Source: Pseudolysinimonas_A sp947085045 (GTDB lineage: Bacteria; Actinomycetota; Actinomycetes; Actinomycetales; Microbacteriaceae). From it: a DNA stretch of 64,000 bases. The translations under genes and the position numbers were made by a program. The stretch lies in the NCBI GenBank assembly GCA_947085045.1, contig CAMTUU010000008.1, positions 1-64,000 of the forward strand. The letters are read 5' to 3'. Shown piece by piece: positions 16,186-24,297 of this stretch (position 1 is its first letter; each line of letters opens with the position of its first letter). Under the pieces are notes generated by a model. The model was given only the letters and a program-made list of their open reading frames with translations. It was not told the origin of the DNA and searched no databases.

Positions 16186-16264
16186 GCGGCCCAGGCGTAC
16201 GGCCACGCTCCTCTACGATGTCGCTCCCCGATGGTGACCCATCCGAACGCCAGTCGCGACGAGG
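16186..16264 (-). promoter_or_regulatory. ZTP (pfl) riboswitch controlling glyA-folD
   Basis: Read on the minus strand, the leader contains GTCGCGACTGGCG (16260-16248), a hairpin GGATGG/ATCACC-like stem, GGGGAGCGAC (about 16229-16220) and CGCCTGGGC (16197-16189), in the order and spacing of the ZTP/pfl aptamer. That class senses ZTP/ZMP (AICAR), signalling 10-formyl-THF shortage, and is known upstream of glyA, folD and purH. The expression platform would be the 16156-16188 segment with the glyA ribosome site; I see no clear terminator there, so translational control is more likely. Confidence 0.85.
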
Positions 16265-16265
16265 G

Positions 16266-16808
16266 TCAGTCTAGCGTGGCCAGCACCTCGGCCATCGAGG
16301 TGATCTCGATGAGCGGCGCGAACATCCCCATCGTCACGAGAGCGCGCTCCTGGTCGGCATCCGACGGCGCCGCACAGGCATCGGCGACCACCTGCACCTC
16401 GATGCCGGCATCCGCCGCCGCGAGGGCGGTCGAGAGCACGCAGCAGTCGGTCGACACCCCGGCGAGCACGATCTCGGCGCTGCCCTCGACGGCGGCCGCG
16501 AGGGCGGCGTCCCACTTGCCGAAGGTCTCGCGGGTCTCGACCCGCGCGGGCGCGCCGAAGCGGGAGTCGAGCGCGTACAGGGCATGGTCCGCCGGCAGCA
16601 GGGCGAACGGCCACTGCTCGAAGTAGGGGATCCAGGCGCCGGCCGGGCGGGCGGGCGCGACGTACCGGGTGAAGACCACCCGGTCACCGAAGGCCGGCAG
16701 CAGGCGGGCGACGTTCGCCGCCGCCCGCTCGTACTCGGGCGCCGCCCACGGGCTGGAGGGGTCGCCGAAGACGGGCTGGAGATCGATCGCGACGAGCCAG
16801 GGTTGCAT
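16266..16808 (-). CDS. Isochorismatase-family hydrolase
   Basis: A 180-residue cysteine hydrolase of the isochorismatase/nicotinamidase superfamily. VAIDLQPVF supplies the catalytic Asp, FGKWDAAL lies in the Lys region, and LAGVSTDCCVLSTALAAADAG holds the nucleophilic Cys. The substrate is unknown. It starts 12 nt after the MFS gene stop on the same strand, so the two probably form one transcript. Its last codons overlap the glyA promoter. Confidence 0.85.
   Translation of the reverse strand: MQPWLVAIDLQPVFGDPSSPWAAPEYERAAANVARLLPAFGDRVVFTRYVAPARPAGAWIPYFEQWPFALLPADHALYALDSRFGAPARVETRETFGKWDAALAAAVEGSAEIVLAGVSTDCCVLSTALAAADAGIEVQVVADACAAPSDADQERALVTMGMFAPLIEITSMAEVLATLD
16268..16273 (-). promoter_or_regulatory. 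glyA -10 box (TAGACT)
   Basis: TAGACT on the minus strand lies in the last codons of the isochorismatase gene and would start transcription near 16261, directly at the 5' edge of the riboswitch aptamer. Confidence 0.55.
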
Positions 16809-16819
16809 GGCCACCGACG

Positions 16820-18028
16820 CTACCCCCGGTGCGCTTCTGACGGATGCGACCGGATGCGCAGCGGATCGGTCAGCAGCACCCAGACGAGTCCGACCGCGAC
16901 GATGAGCGCCGCGACGTAGGGCACGGCGGCGACCCCCAGGTTGTCGAAGACGATGCCGCCGATGAGCGCGCCGCCGCCGATCGCGGCGTTGAACGCCGTC
17001 GTGATCGCGGCTCCGGCCAGGTCGCGGATGCGGCCCGACGACGCGTGCAGCGCCCGGGTGTGGAACAGCGACGGCAGGCCGCCGAACGCGACGCTCCAGA
17101 GTGACAGCACGACGACGGCGAGGATGAGGCCGCGTCCGCCGACGGCCACCAGCAGGATCGTGACGATGAGCGCCGCGATCATCAGGTTCATGGTGAGCCG
17201 CGGATACCGGTCGCCGAAGACGGCGGCGACCAGCAGCCCGACAGCACCTGCGATGCCGTAGAAGAGCAGCATGAGGCTGACCTGGTCGCCGGGCACCCCG
17301 GCGACCTCGATCGCCCACGGCGCGATGTAGGTGTAGAAGGAGTTGTGGCCGATGGCCACCAGTAGCACGGTAACCGCGACGATTCCGAGCGCCGTCCAGG
17401 ACGTGTCGCGCGCCGGTGCGACTCCGGGGTGCGTCGCCGGGGCGGGTCGTCGGTGCTCGCGGACGGGCAACAGGAACACCGCGAGCAGCGCGAACCCGAC
17501 GACGAGGGCGGCCATCACCGCGAATGCCGCCCGCCAGCCGAGCGCGTTCCCCACCGCCGCGGTGAAGGGCACCCCGAGGATGAAGGCGAAGGAGCCGCCC
17601 GCGGTCGTCACCGACACCGCCCGGGCGAGCTGGTTCGCCGGCACCAGCAGCGCGGTGTACGGCGTCGCGACCGCCCAGAACAGGCCGTGCGCGAGGCCGC
17701 CGAGGACGCGGGCGCCGGCGAGCGCCTCGTAGGTCTCGGCGGAGGCGGCGAGGACGTTCGACAGCGCGAACACGCCGAGCATCGCGATGAGCAGCCATTT
17801 GCGCGAGAACCGCCGGGTGAGCAGGGTGAGCGGCGCGGTGCTGACGACCACCGTGAGGGCGAAGATGGTGACCAGAAGCCCGACCCGGGATTCGGAGACG
17901 TCGAGGTCGGCGGCGATCTCGGGCAGCAGTCCGGTCGGCAGGAACTCACTCGAGACGGAGACGAAGATCGCCCCCGCGAGGACGAGGAGGCGCAGAAGAG
18001 GGAAGCGGTCGCCGGATGGGGCGGGCAT
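16820..18028 (-). CDS. MFS transporter, AraJ/PbuE-type exporter
   Basis: A 402-residue major facilitator with about 12 hydrophobic helices. FVSVSSEFLPTGLLPEIAADL at the N-terminus and LLTRRFSRKWLL in the loop between helices 2 and 3 are typical of the DHA1 group that includes the AraJ and PbuE exporters. The substrate cannot be read from the sequence. I chose ATG 18028, where the protein starts MPAPSGDRFPLLRL. It probably shares a transcript with the isochorismatase gene downstream. Confidence 0.88.
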   Translation of the reverse strand: MPAPSGDRFPLLRLLVLAGAIFVSVSSEFLPTGLLPEIAADLDVSESRVGLLVTIFALTVVVSTAPLTLLTRRFSRKWLLIAMLGVFALSNVLAASAETYEALAGARVLGGLAHGLFWAVATPYTALLVPANQLARAVSVTTAGGSFAFILGVPFTAAVGNALGWRAAFAVMAALVVGFALLAVFLLPVREHRRPAPATHPGVAPARDTSWTALGIVAVTVLLVAIGHNSFYTYIAPWAIEVAGVPGDQVSLMLLFYGIAGAVGLLVAAVFGDRYPRLTMNLMIAALIVTILLVAVGGRGLILAVVVLSLWSVAFGGLPSLFHTRALHASSGRIRDLAGAAITTAFNAAIGGGALIGGIVFDNLGVAAVPYVAALIVAVGLVWVLLTDPLRIRSHPSEAHRG

Positions 18029-18129
18029 GTGAGGCTTTCGAACGGGTGGGCACGTGACGCCGGCCGCGGGAGCACGGGGGCTGTCGCACTCGCGCTCCAC
18101 GATACCGGCCGCGTCGCGAGGGTGCCCGG

Positions 18130-18135
18130 TACCCT
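18130..18135 (+). promoter_or_regulatory. Leaderless -10 box (TACCCT) of nagA
   Basis: TACCCT is separated by GGGCAG (6 nt) from GTG 18142. Confidence 0.55.
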
Positions 18136-18141
18136 GGGCAG

Positions 18142-19284
18142 GTGACGACGCTGATCCACTCGGCCACCGCCGTGGATGCCCGCGGCGAGACGCCGGACGC
18201 CTGGATCCTCCTCGACGACGACACGATCGCCGCGATCGGGGCGGGCGCCGACCGGCCCGCCGCCGACGAGAGCGTCGACCTCTCGGGATGTTGGCTCGCC
18301 CCCGGATTCGTCGACCTGCACGGTCACGGCGGGGGCGGCGAAGACTACGCATCGGGCGACCTGGCCGCGGCCCTCGCCGCCCACCGCGCCCACGGTACGA
18401 CCCGGTCGGTCGTCAGCCTCGTCGCCGAGACCGTCGACGTGCTCGAGCAGCAGCTCGCCCGCGTGAGCGCGCTCGCCGCCACCGACCCGACGGTACTCGG
18501 CAGCCACCTCGAGGGACCGTTCCTCGCGCCGAGCCGCCGCGGTGCGCACGCCGCCGAGATGCTGCGCACCCCCGACGCCGCCACGATCGACCGACTGCTC
18601 GCCGCCGCGGACGGCACGCTGCGCCAGGTGACGATCGCTCCCGAACTGCCGGGGGGACTCGACGCGGTGCGCCGATTCGTCGCCGCCGGCGTCGTCGTCG
18701 CGATCGGTCACACCGAAGCGGATGCCGACACGGCGCGCGCCGCCTTCGACGCGGGCGCCACCCTGCTCACCCACGCGTTCAATGCGATGCCGGGCATCCA
18801 CCACCGGTCGCCGGGACCGATCGTCGCCGCATTCGAGGACGACCGGGTGAGCCTCGAACTCGTGCTCGACGGGCTGCACCTCGAACCGGCGGTGGCGGCG
18901 ATCGCCTTCGCGAGCGCCCCCGGACGCATCGCCCTGATCACCGACGCGATGGCCGCCGCCGGGCACCTCGACGGCGACTACCGGCTCGGCTCGCTCGACA
19001 TCGAGGTGCGGGGCGGGATGGCGATGGTCGCCGGCACGCAGACGATCGCCGGGTCGACCCTCACCCAGGACCTCGCGCTCGCCGTCGCGCTCGACGGCCT
19101 CGGCATCCCGCGTCCGGAGGCGGTGGAGGCGCTCACCGCGACGCCGGCCCGCATCCTCGGCCTCGGCGACCGGTTCGGGCGGCTCGACCGCGGCTTCGCG
19201 GCCGACGTCGTCGCGCTCGACGACGAGCTGACGGTCCGCGCCGTCTGGGCCGCCGGCACCCGCCTTCCCCACCCCGCGGGGTGA
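18142..19284 (+). CDS. nagA: N-acetylglucosamine-6-phosphate deacetylase
   Basis: Hydrolyses GlcNAc-6-phosphate to glucosamine-6-phosphate and acetate. The 380-residue amidohydrolase has HGHGG (H60, H62), the metal Glu in SHLEGPFL (E124), H190 in GHTEAD, H211 in THAFNAM and the catalytic Asp in ALITDAMA (D268). The protein is full length. The GTG start follows a TACCCT at 6 nt, so the mRNA should be leaderless. It converges on nagB, separated by 25 nt. Confidence 0.96.
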   Translation: MTTLIHSATAVDARGETPDAWILLDDDTIAAIGAGADRPAADESVDLSGCWLAPGFVDLHGHGGGGEDYASGDLAAALAAHRAHGTTRSVVSLVAETVDVLEQQLARVSALAATDPTVLGSHLEGPFLAPSRRGAHAAEMLRTPDAATIDRLLAAADGTLRQVTIAPELPGGLDAVRRFVAAGVVVAIGHTEADADTARAAFDAGATLLTHAFNAMPGIHHRSPGPIVAAFEDDRVSLELVLDGLHLEPAVAAIAFASAPGRIALITDAMAAAGHLDGDYRLGSLDIEVRGGMAMVAGTQTIAGSTLTQDLALAVALDGLGIPRPEAVEALTATPARILGLGDRFGRLDRGFAADVVALDDELTVRAVWAAGTRLPHPAG

Positions 19285-19309
19285 GTATCGACCGCCCTCG
19301 GGGCGCTGC

Positions 19310-20083
19310 TCAACCTACTCCGAGGTCCAGGCGGTTGCTCCAGGCGGAGCGGTAGTAGTCGGCGTAGCGCAGCTTCGCGGCCGCGGCTTCGTCGACGATC
19401 ACCGTCACGTCGGGATGGAGCTGGATGACGGAGCCGGGCAGCGACGACGAGACCGGGCCTTCGACGGCACCGGCCACGGCATCCGCCTTGCCCGCGCCGA
19501 ACGCGAGCAGCACGAGTTCGCGCGCCTCGAGGATGGTGCCGAGGCCCTGCGTGAGGCAGTGCCTCGGCACGTCGCCGGGGGTGTCGAAGAACCGCGCGTT
19601 GTCGGCCCGGGTCGCATCGGTGAGCGTTTTGACGCGAGTGCGCGAAGCGAGCGAGGAGCCCGGTTCGTTGAAGCCGATGTGCCCGGTGCGACCGATGCCG
19701 AGGATCTGCAGGTCGACGCCTCCCGCCTCCCGGATCGCGGCCTCGTAACGATCCCCGGCGGTCGCCACCGGTCCACCGTCGTCACCGGGGACGCGCACGA
19801 GTTCGGGGTCGAGTCCGAGCGACTCGACCACCTCCCGGGCGATCACGGCACGGTAGCTCTCCGGATGCCCGGGAGGCAGCCCGAGGTACTCGTCGAGCGC
19901 GAAGCCGCGCACCCGCGACAGGTCGGTACCCCGCTCCCGGAGGGCCGCCCACACCGGGAGCGGGGTGGATCCGGTGGCGAGTCCCAGCACCGCGTCCGGC
20001 GTGCGCACCACGAGGGCCGCGATCCGGTCGGCGGCGTGCGCCCCCGCCTCACCGGGCGAGCCGACGATGATGACCTCGGCCAC
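19310..20083 (-). CDS. nagB: Glucosamine-6-phosphate deaminase
   Basis: Converts glucosamine-6-phosphate to fructose-6-phosphate and ammonia. The 257-residue protein has LGLATGSTPLPVW (phosphate loop), ALDEYLGLPPGHPESY with the catalytic Asp, and the signature LGIGRTGHIGFNEPGSS. I chose GTG 20083, 2 nt after the ROK kinase stop, because upstream residues belong to another frame's shadow. It is the last gene of the amino-sugar operon. Confidence 0.95.
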   Translation of the reverse strand: MAEVIIVGSPGEAGAHAADRIAALVVRTPDAVLGLATGSTPLPVWAALRERGTDLSRVRGFALDEYLGLPPGHPESYRAVIAREVVESLGLDPELVRVPGDDGGPVATAGDRYEAAIREAGGVDLQILGIGRTGHIGFNEPGSSLASRTRVKTLTDATRADNARFFDTPGDVPRHCLTQGLGTILEARELVLLAFGAGKADAVAGAVEGPVSSSLPGSVIQLHPDVTVIVDEAAAAKLRYADYYRSAWSNRLDLGVG

Positions 20084-20085
20084 GC

Positions 20086-21003
20086 TCAGCCGTCCGCTTC
20101 GGAGGCCGCGCCGACCAGAGCCGCGCCCACGGCCGCGGCCGGGAAGTCGCGCGGCAGCATCTCGACGCGGTCGGGCAGCTCGAGCATCGCGAGGAAGGCA
20201 CTGGATGCCGCCCAGTCCTTCAGCACGTCGCACACCGCCACGTGCAGCTCGTCACCGAGCGAACTCAGGCCACCGCCGATGACGACGCGGTCAGGGTCGA
20301 CGGTGAGCACCAGCAGTCGCACCGCCGCCGCGACGTGCTCGACGAAGCCGGTCCACACCCCGAGCGCCGCGGCGTCGCCGCCGGTCGCCGCGGCGTGCAG
20401 GTCGCGCACCGAGTCGCCGCCCGCCCACGCCCGCGCCAGACCCGAGCCGGACGCCGCGAGTTCGAGGCAGCCGCGCTGGCCGCACGGGCACACCGGTCCG
20501 GCCGGATCGACCGGGATGTGCCCGATCTCCCCCGCGACCCCGCGGGACCCGCGCCAGAGCCGTCCACCGAGCACGAGACCGGCCGCCAGTCCGGTGCCGA
20601 GGTTGAGGTAGGCCATCGAGTGCGACGAGCCGCCGCCGAGCGCCTGCCAGGCGCCGAGGGCTGCGGCGTTGACGTCGTTCTCGACCCGCACCGGGCGCCC
20701 GAGGCGGGTCTCGAGCTCCGCACCGAGGTCGAGGTCTTCCAGACCGAGGTTGACGGCGTGCGCGACGCGTCCGCTCACCCGGTCGACCGCTCCGGGGATG
20801 CCGACGCCGATCGTCGTGAAGTCCTCCGGCGAGGCGCCGAGCGTCGTCGCGAGCGCGCGCACGGCCGACTCGGCGGACGCCAGCACGGCGGCCGCGCCGA
20901 ACCCGGTCGCCAGGCGGTACTCGGCTGCCACCGTGCCGTCGGCGGCGAGGGCGACGGCATCCGTCTTCGTGCCGCCGATGTCGATCCCGATCCGCAGGCT
21001 CAC
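20086..21003 (-). CDS. ROK-family sugar kinase, probable N-acetylglucosamine kinase
   Basis: A 305-residue ROK kinase. The ATP motif is GIDIGGTKTD at the N-terminus; a sugar-site NDVNAAALG, GTGLAAGLVLGG and GEIGHIPVD follow, then the zinc motif CPCGQRGCLE. There is no DNA-binding domain, so it is an enzyme rather than a repressor. Set between a GH3 hexosaminidase and NagB in an operon with an ABC importer and no PTS genes, it probably makes GlcNAc-6-phosphate (or MurNAc-6-phosphate) from imported free sugar. GTGA overlap with the upstream stop. Confidence 0.9.
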   Translation of the reverse strand: MSLRIGIDIGGTKTDAVALAADGTVAAEYRLATGFGAAAVLASAESAVRALATTLGASPEDFTTIGVGIPGAVDRVSGRVAHAVNLGLEDLDLGAELETRLGRPVRVENDVNAAALGAWQALGGGSSHSMAYLNLGTGLAAGLVLGGRLWRGSRGVAGEIGHIPVDPAGPVCPCGQRGCLELAASGSGLARAWAGGDSVRDLHAAATGGDAAALGVWTGFVEHVAAAVRLLVLTVDPDRVVIGGGLSSLGDELHVAVCDVLKDWAASSAFLAMLELPDRVEMLPRDFPAAAVGAALVGAASEADG

Positions 21004-22391
21004 GGCCGCCACCCTCGCTCCTGCAGCCAGTGCCAGAGCACGTGGCCGACGCCCGTCGAGCCGCCGTAGGTCGCCACATCGACGGGACCCGACGGCCAGC
21101 CCATGTCGACGACCAGGCTGCCGGGGCGGCTCGCGCGCACGACGTCGGCCAGCGCGGCCAGCTCGGGATGCCGATGGATGTCCTTGGCGACGAGGACGAC
21201 CGGCGCCTCCGGGACGAGATCGGGCGGCAGCGGCGCTCCCGCCGAGATGCGGCGTACCCCGGGGAGACCGGCGGGGCCCCACGGAACGTCGCCGACCGCG
21301 ATGTTCACGACGGTGTCGATCATCACGATCACGGCGTCGGACGCCGGACGTGCTCCCGGCGCCACGTCGAACGCCGCTGCGAGATCCTCGGGACTCGTCG
21401 GCCCGCTCACCGGCACTGCGCGGTCGCCGCGGAGGGAGCCGACGAGCGCCGAGACGCGGGCGGTGGCGTCGGCGAGTCGTGCCGCGTCGACGCCCGCACC
21501 GACCGCGGCCGCGATCGCATCCAGCTGCTCCGGCGACCCGCCCGTGCCGAGGCACAGCAGATCGCATCCTGCGGCGAGAGCCTTCGCCGCCGCCGCGGGG
21601 ATGCCGATCTCGCCCGAGGCGCCGGCCATGTCGAGCGCATCCGAGACGACGACGCCTTCGAAGCCGAGCTCGTCCCGCAGGATGCCCCGCAGGATCGTCG
21701 TGGAGAAGGTCGCGGGGTTGTCGGGGTCGACCTGCGGCAGCAGGATGTGCGAGGTCATCACGCTGCGGGCGCCCGCCTCGATCGCCGCGCGGAACGGCGG
21801 CAGGTCGCGGGCGCGCAACGTCTCGAGCGGCACGTCGACGACGGGCAGCGCGAGGTGGGAGTCCGCCGACGTGTCGCCGTGACCCGGGAAGTGCTTGACG
21901 CTGGTCGCGACGCCGACGGCCTCGTGCGCCCGCACGAAGGCGGCGACGTGCCGCGCGACGAGGTCGGGATCGGCGCCGAACGACCGGACGCCGATGACCG
22001 GGTTGCGCGGGTCGGCGTTGACGTCGGCGACGGGCGCGAGGTTGAGGTCGGCGCCGATCCAGCCCAGTGCGTCGGCGACGGCGCGGCCGACGACCGCGGT
22101 GGCGTCGACGTCGTCGACGCGTCCGAGCAGCGCCGCACCCGGATAGGGCGAGCCGTCGACGTAGTGCACGCGAGTGACGTCGCCGCCCTCCTCGTCGATG
22201 GCGACGATCGCATCCGGCTTCGCGTTGCGGATCTGCCAGACCAGCGACCGCAGCTGCCCGTCGGACTCGACGTTCTCGCCGTAGAGGCACACTCCCGCGA
22301 GTCCACCCCGCAGGCGGTCGGCCACCCAGTCGGGCAGGGTCGTGCCGACGAAACCGGGCAGGAGCACGGCATCCACGTTCGGCGCGTTCAC
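21000..22391 (-). CDS. Glycoside hydrolase family 3, beta-N-acetylhexosaminidase-like
   Basis: A 463-residue GH3 enzyme. KHFPGHGDTSADSH carries the NagZ-type His-Asp acid/base dyad, and VVSDALDMAG the nucleophile Asp, so it should cleave terminal GlcNAc from glycans or muropeptides. There is no signal peptide, so it acts in the cytosol on imported oligosaccharides. The C-terminal region of about 120 residues after the barrel is an extra domain compared with minimal NagZ. GTG 22391 overlaps the permease stop by 4 nt. Confidence 0.9.
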   Translation of the reverse strand: MNAPNVDAVLLPGFVGTTLPDWVADRLRGGLAGVCLYGENVESDGQLRSLVWQIRNAKPDAIVAIDEEGGDVTRVHYVDGSPYPGAALLGRVDDVDATAVVGRAVADALGWIGADLNLAPVADVNADPRNPVIGVRSFGADPDLVARHVAAFVRAHEAVGVATSVKHFPGHGDTSADSHLALPVVDVPLETLRARDLPPFRAAIEAGARSVMTSHILLPQVDPDNPATFSTTILRGILRDELGFEGVVVSDALDMAGASGEIGIPAAAAKALAAGCDLLCLGTGGSPEQLDAIAAAVGAGVDAARLADATARVSALVGSLRGDRAVPVSGPTSPEDLAAAFDVAPGARPASDAVIVMIDTVVNIAVGDVPWGPAGLPGVRRISAGAPLPPDLVPEAPVVLVAKDIHRHPELAALADVVRASRPGSLVVDMGWPSGPVDVATYGGSTGVGHVLWHWLQERGWRP

Positions 22392-23275
22392 CCCTTCACC
22401 GCGCCCGCCGCCATGCCGCCGACCATGCGCCCCTGCACGAGCAGGAAGAACACGATCACCGGGATGGAGATCAAGGTTGAGCCGGCCATGATCGCCGCCC
22501 AGTCGGTGGCCTGCGTCGCCTGCACGAACGCCCGCAGCCACACCGGCAGCGTGCGCACCTCCGGCTTCTGCATGATGACGAGCGCGAACAGGAACTCGTT
22601 CCAGGCCTGGATGAACGCGAACACGCCGGTGGCGATGAGTCCGGGCCAGAGCAGCGGCAGGGTCACCCGGAAGAACGCCCCGAAGCGGGAGCAGCCGTCA
22701 ACCATCGCCGCCTCCTCGAGTTCGACCGGGATGCCGGCGACGAAGCCGCGCAGCGTCCAGATCGTGAAGGGCAACACGACGGCGAGGTAGACCAGGGTGA
22801 GTCCGACGATCGAGTTGAGCAGCTGCCAGCCGTCGAGCACCCGGAAGATCGACACGATCATCGCCTCGGCCGGGATCATCTGAGCCACCAGCAGCCCGAC
22901 GATGAGCCCCCGCTTCGAACGGAATCGGAACCGCGACAGCGCGAGCGCCGCGAAGAACGCGAACACCGCGGCGAGCACCACGGTGCCGAGCGTCACCGCG
23001 AGCGATGTCGCCAGGGCCGGCAGGAACTCGATCGTGCCCGACGGCTCGGTGGCCACCTTCACGAAGTTGTCGACCGTGAACCGGTCGGGGAAGAAGTGCG
23101 GCACCTGCTCGCGGATGGCGTCGTTGGGCAGGAACGCCGAGTTGACCATCCAGTAGACCGGGAAGGCGGACGCGACGAAGACGACCACCGCGACGACGTT
23201 GAGCACCACCCGCACGGCGCGCGAGCGCGGCCGGCCGGGCTCGCGTTCTCGGCGAGTGGAGGCGGGGCGGGTCAT
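22388..23275 (-). CDS. Sugar ABC transporter permease (MalG-like)
   Basis: A 295-residue inner-membrane permease with six predicted helices and the coupling loop EEAAMVDGCSRFGAFFRVTLP. It pairs with the MalF-like permease directly upstream (ATGA overlap) and the binding lipoprotein at 24298. No ATPase gene lies in the cluster, so a shared multi-sugar ATPase (MsiK type) elsewhere is inferred. Confidence 0.92.
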   Translation of the reverse strand: MTRPASTRREREPGRPRSRAVRVVLNVVAVVVFVASAFPVYWMVNSAFLPNDAIREQVPHFFPDRFTVDNFVKVATEPSGTIEFLPALATSLAVTLGTVVLAAVFAFFAALALSRFRFRSKRGLIVGLLVAQMIPAEAMIVSIFRVLDGWQLLNSIVGLTLVYLAVVLPFTIWTLRGFVAGIPVELEEAAMVDGCSRFGAFFRVTLPLLWPGLIATGVFAFIQAWNEFLFALVIMQKPEVRTLPVWLRAFVQATQATDWAAIMAGSTLISIPVIVFFLLVQGRMVGGMAAGAVKG

Positions 23276-24183
23276 GAGTCCTCCTGCTTCAGGAGCGAAC
23301 GGATGTAGTAGCCCGACAGTCCGAGCATGAGCACGACGAGGATCACCGAGATCGCGCCGCCGGCGCCGAGGTCGCCGGCCCCGATCGAGACCTTGAAGAT
23401 GTAGACGCCGATCGTGTTGGTCTCGGCCGCGATGCCGCCGACCGTCTGCAGGGCGTAGATCTGGGAGAACACCCGCATGTCCCAGATGATCTGCAGGATC
23501 AGCAGGATGACCAGCACCCCGCGGAGGTACGGCAGCACGATCATCCGGAAGCGCTGCCAGCCGGTGGCCCCGTCGATCTCGGCGGCCTCGAGCACCTCCG
23601 GCGGCACCTGGGTGAGTCCCGCGAACACCGTGAACGCGACGAACGGGATCGCCTGCCAGGTGACGATGATCGTCGCGACGAAGAAGAAGGAGAGCGGGTC
23701 GATCAGCCAGGAGTGACCCTGGAAGTCGACGCCGGTGATCTGGGTGAGGAGGTAGTTGACGACACCGCGGTCGGTGTCGAAGATCCAGCCCCAGACGACG
23801 CTCGCGGTCACGGGCGGCATCGCCCAGGCGAGCAGGAGGCCGACCGAGACGAGCAGCTTGAAGCCCTTGCCGAGCTTCGTCATCAGCGCGCCGATCGAGA
23901 TGCCGAGCGTCATCGTCAGCAGCACGTTGACCAGGCAGAAGGCGACGCTGCGGCCGAGCACCTGCCAGAACTCCGCGTCGGTCAGCACGTCGACGTAGTT
24001 GTCGAGGCCGACGAAGGTGGGCGGGGCGCCGAAGATCTGCGCGCGGCCGAACTCGAGGAACGAGGTGACCACGAGCTGGATGAGGGGCCAGGCGGTGAGG
24101 GCGAGCAGCACCACCCCGGCCGGGATCAGCAGGAACAGGGGGGTGAGGTCTCGCCGTCTCCGCAGGCGTGCGGTCTGCAACAT
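23272..24183 (-). CDS. Sugar ABC transporter permease (MalF-like)
   Basis: A 303-residue permease with six predicted helices and the loop LEAAEIDGATGWQRFRMIVLPYLR. It forms the channel with the MalG-like partner. A ribosome site (GAAAGGCTCC) precedes ATG 24183. It lies 114 nt after the binding-protein stop, with a strong hairpin in that gap. Confidence 0.92.
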   Translation of the reverse strand: MLQTARLRRRRDLTPLFLLIPAGVVLLALTAWPLIQLVVTSFLEFGRAQIFGAPPTFVGLDNYVDVLTDAEFWQVLGRSVAFCLVNVLLTMTLGISIGALMTKLGKGFKLLVSVGLLLAWAMPPVTASVVWGWIFDTDRGVVNYLLTQITGVDFQGHSWLIDPLSFFFVATIIVTWQAIPFVAFTVFAGLTQVPPEVLEAAEIDGATGWQRFRMIVLPYLRGVLVILLILQIIWDMRVFSQIYALQTVGGIAAETNTIGVYIFKVSIGAGDLGAGGAISVILVVLMLGLSGYYIRSLLKQEDS

Positions 24184-24243
24184 GGCGGAGCCTTTCGGAT
24201 AGGTTCTGAGCGTGCCCCGGAGTCTCCTAGGGCGACGGGCGCC

Positions 24244-24278
24244 GGCTGCGCGGCGCGGACGAATCGCGCCGCGCAGCC
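24244..24278 (-). promoter_or_regulatory. Perfect 14-bp hairpin between binding protein and permease genes
   Basis: 24244-24257 is perfectly complementary to 24265-24278 with a 7-nt loop. No T-run follows on the transcribed strand. The place, directly after a solute-binding-protein gene, is where such stems usually stabilise the upstream message or partly end transcription, giving binding protein in excess. Confidence 0.7.
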
Positions 24279-24297
24279 GTACCCTTCTGCGAACGGA

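Noticed and set aside
16156..16206. GTG start of glyA at 16206 adding 17 residues
   Set aside because: The segment contains the conserved 3' part of the ZTP aptamer (CGCCTGGGC). The added residues are unlike SHMT N-termini, whereas ATG 16155 has a ribosome site.
19270..19305. CACCCCGCGGGGTG palindrome and CGCCC/GGGCG stem between nagA and nagB
   Set aside because: The palindrome has no loop and overlaps the nagA stop; the stem is 5 bp. Too weak to list as a terminator.
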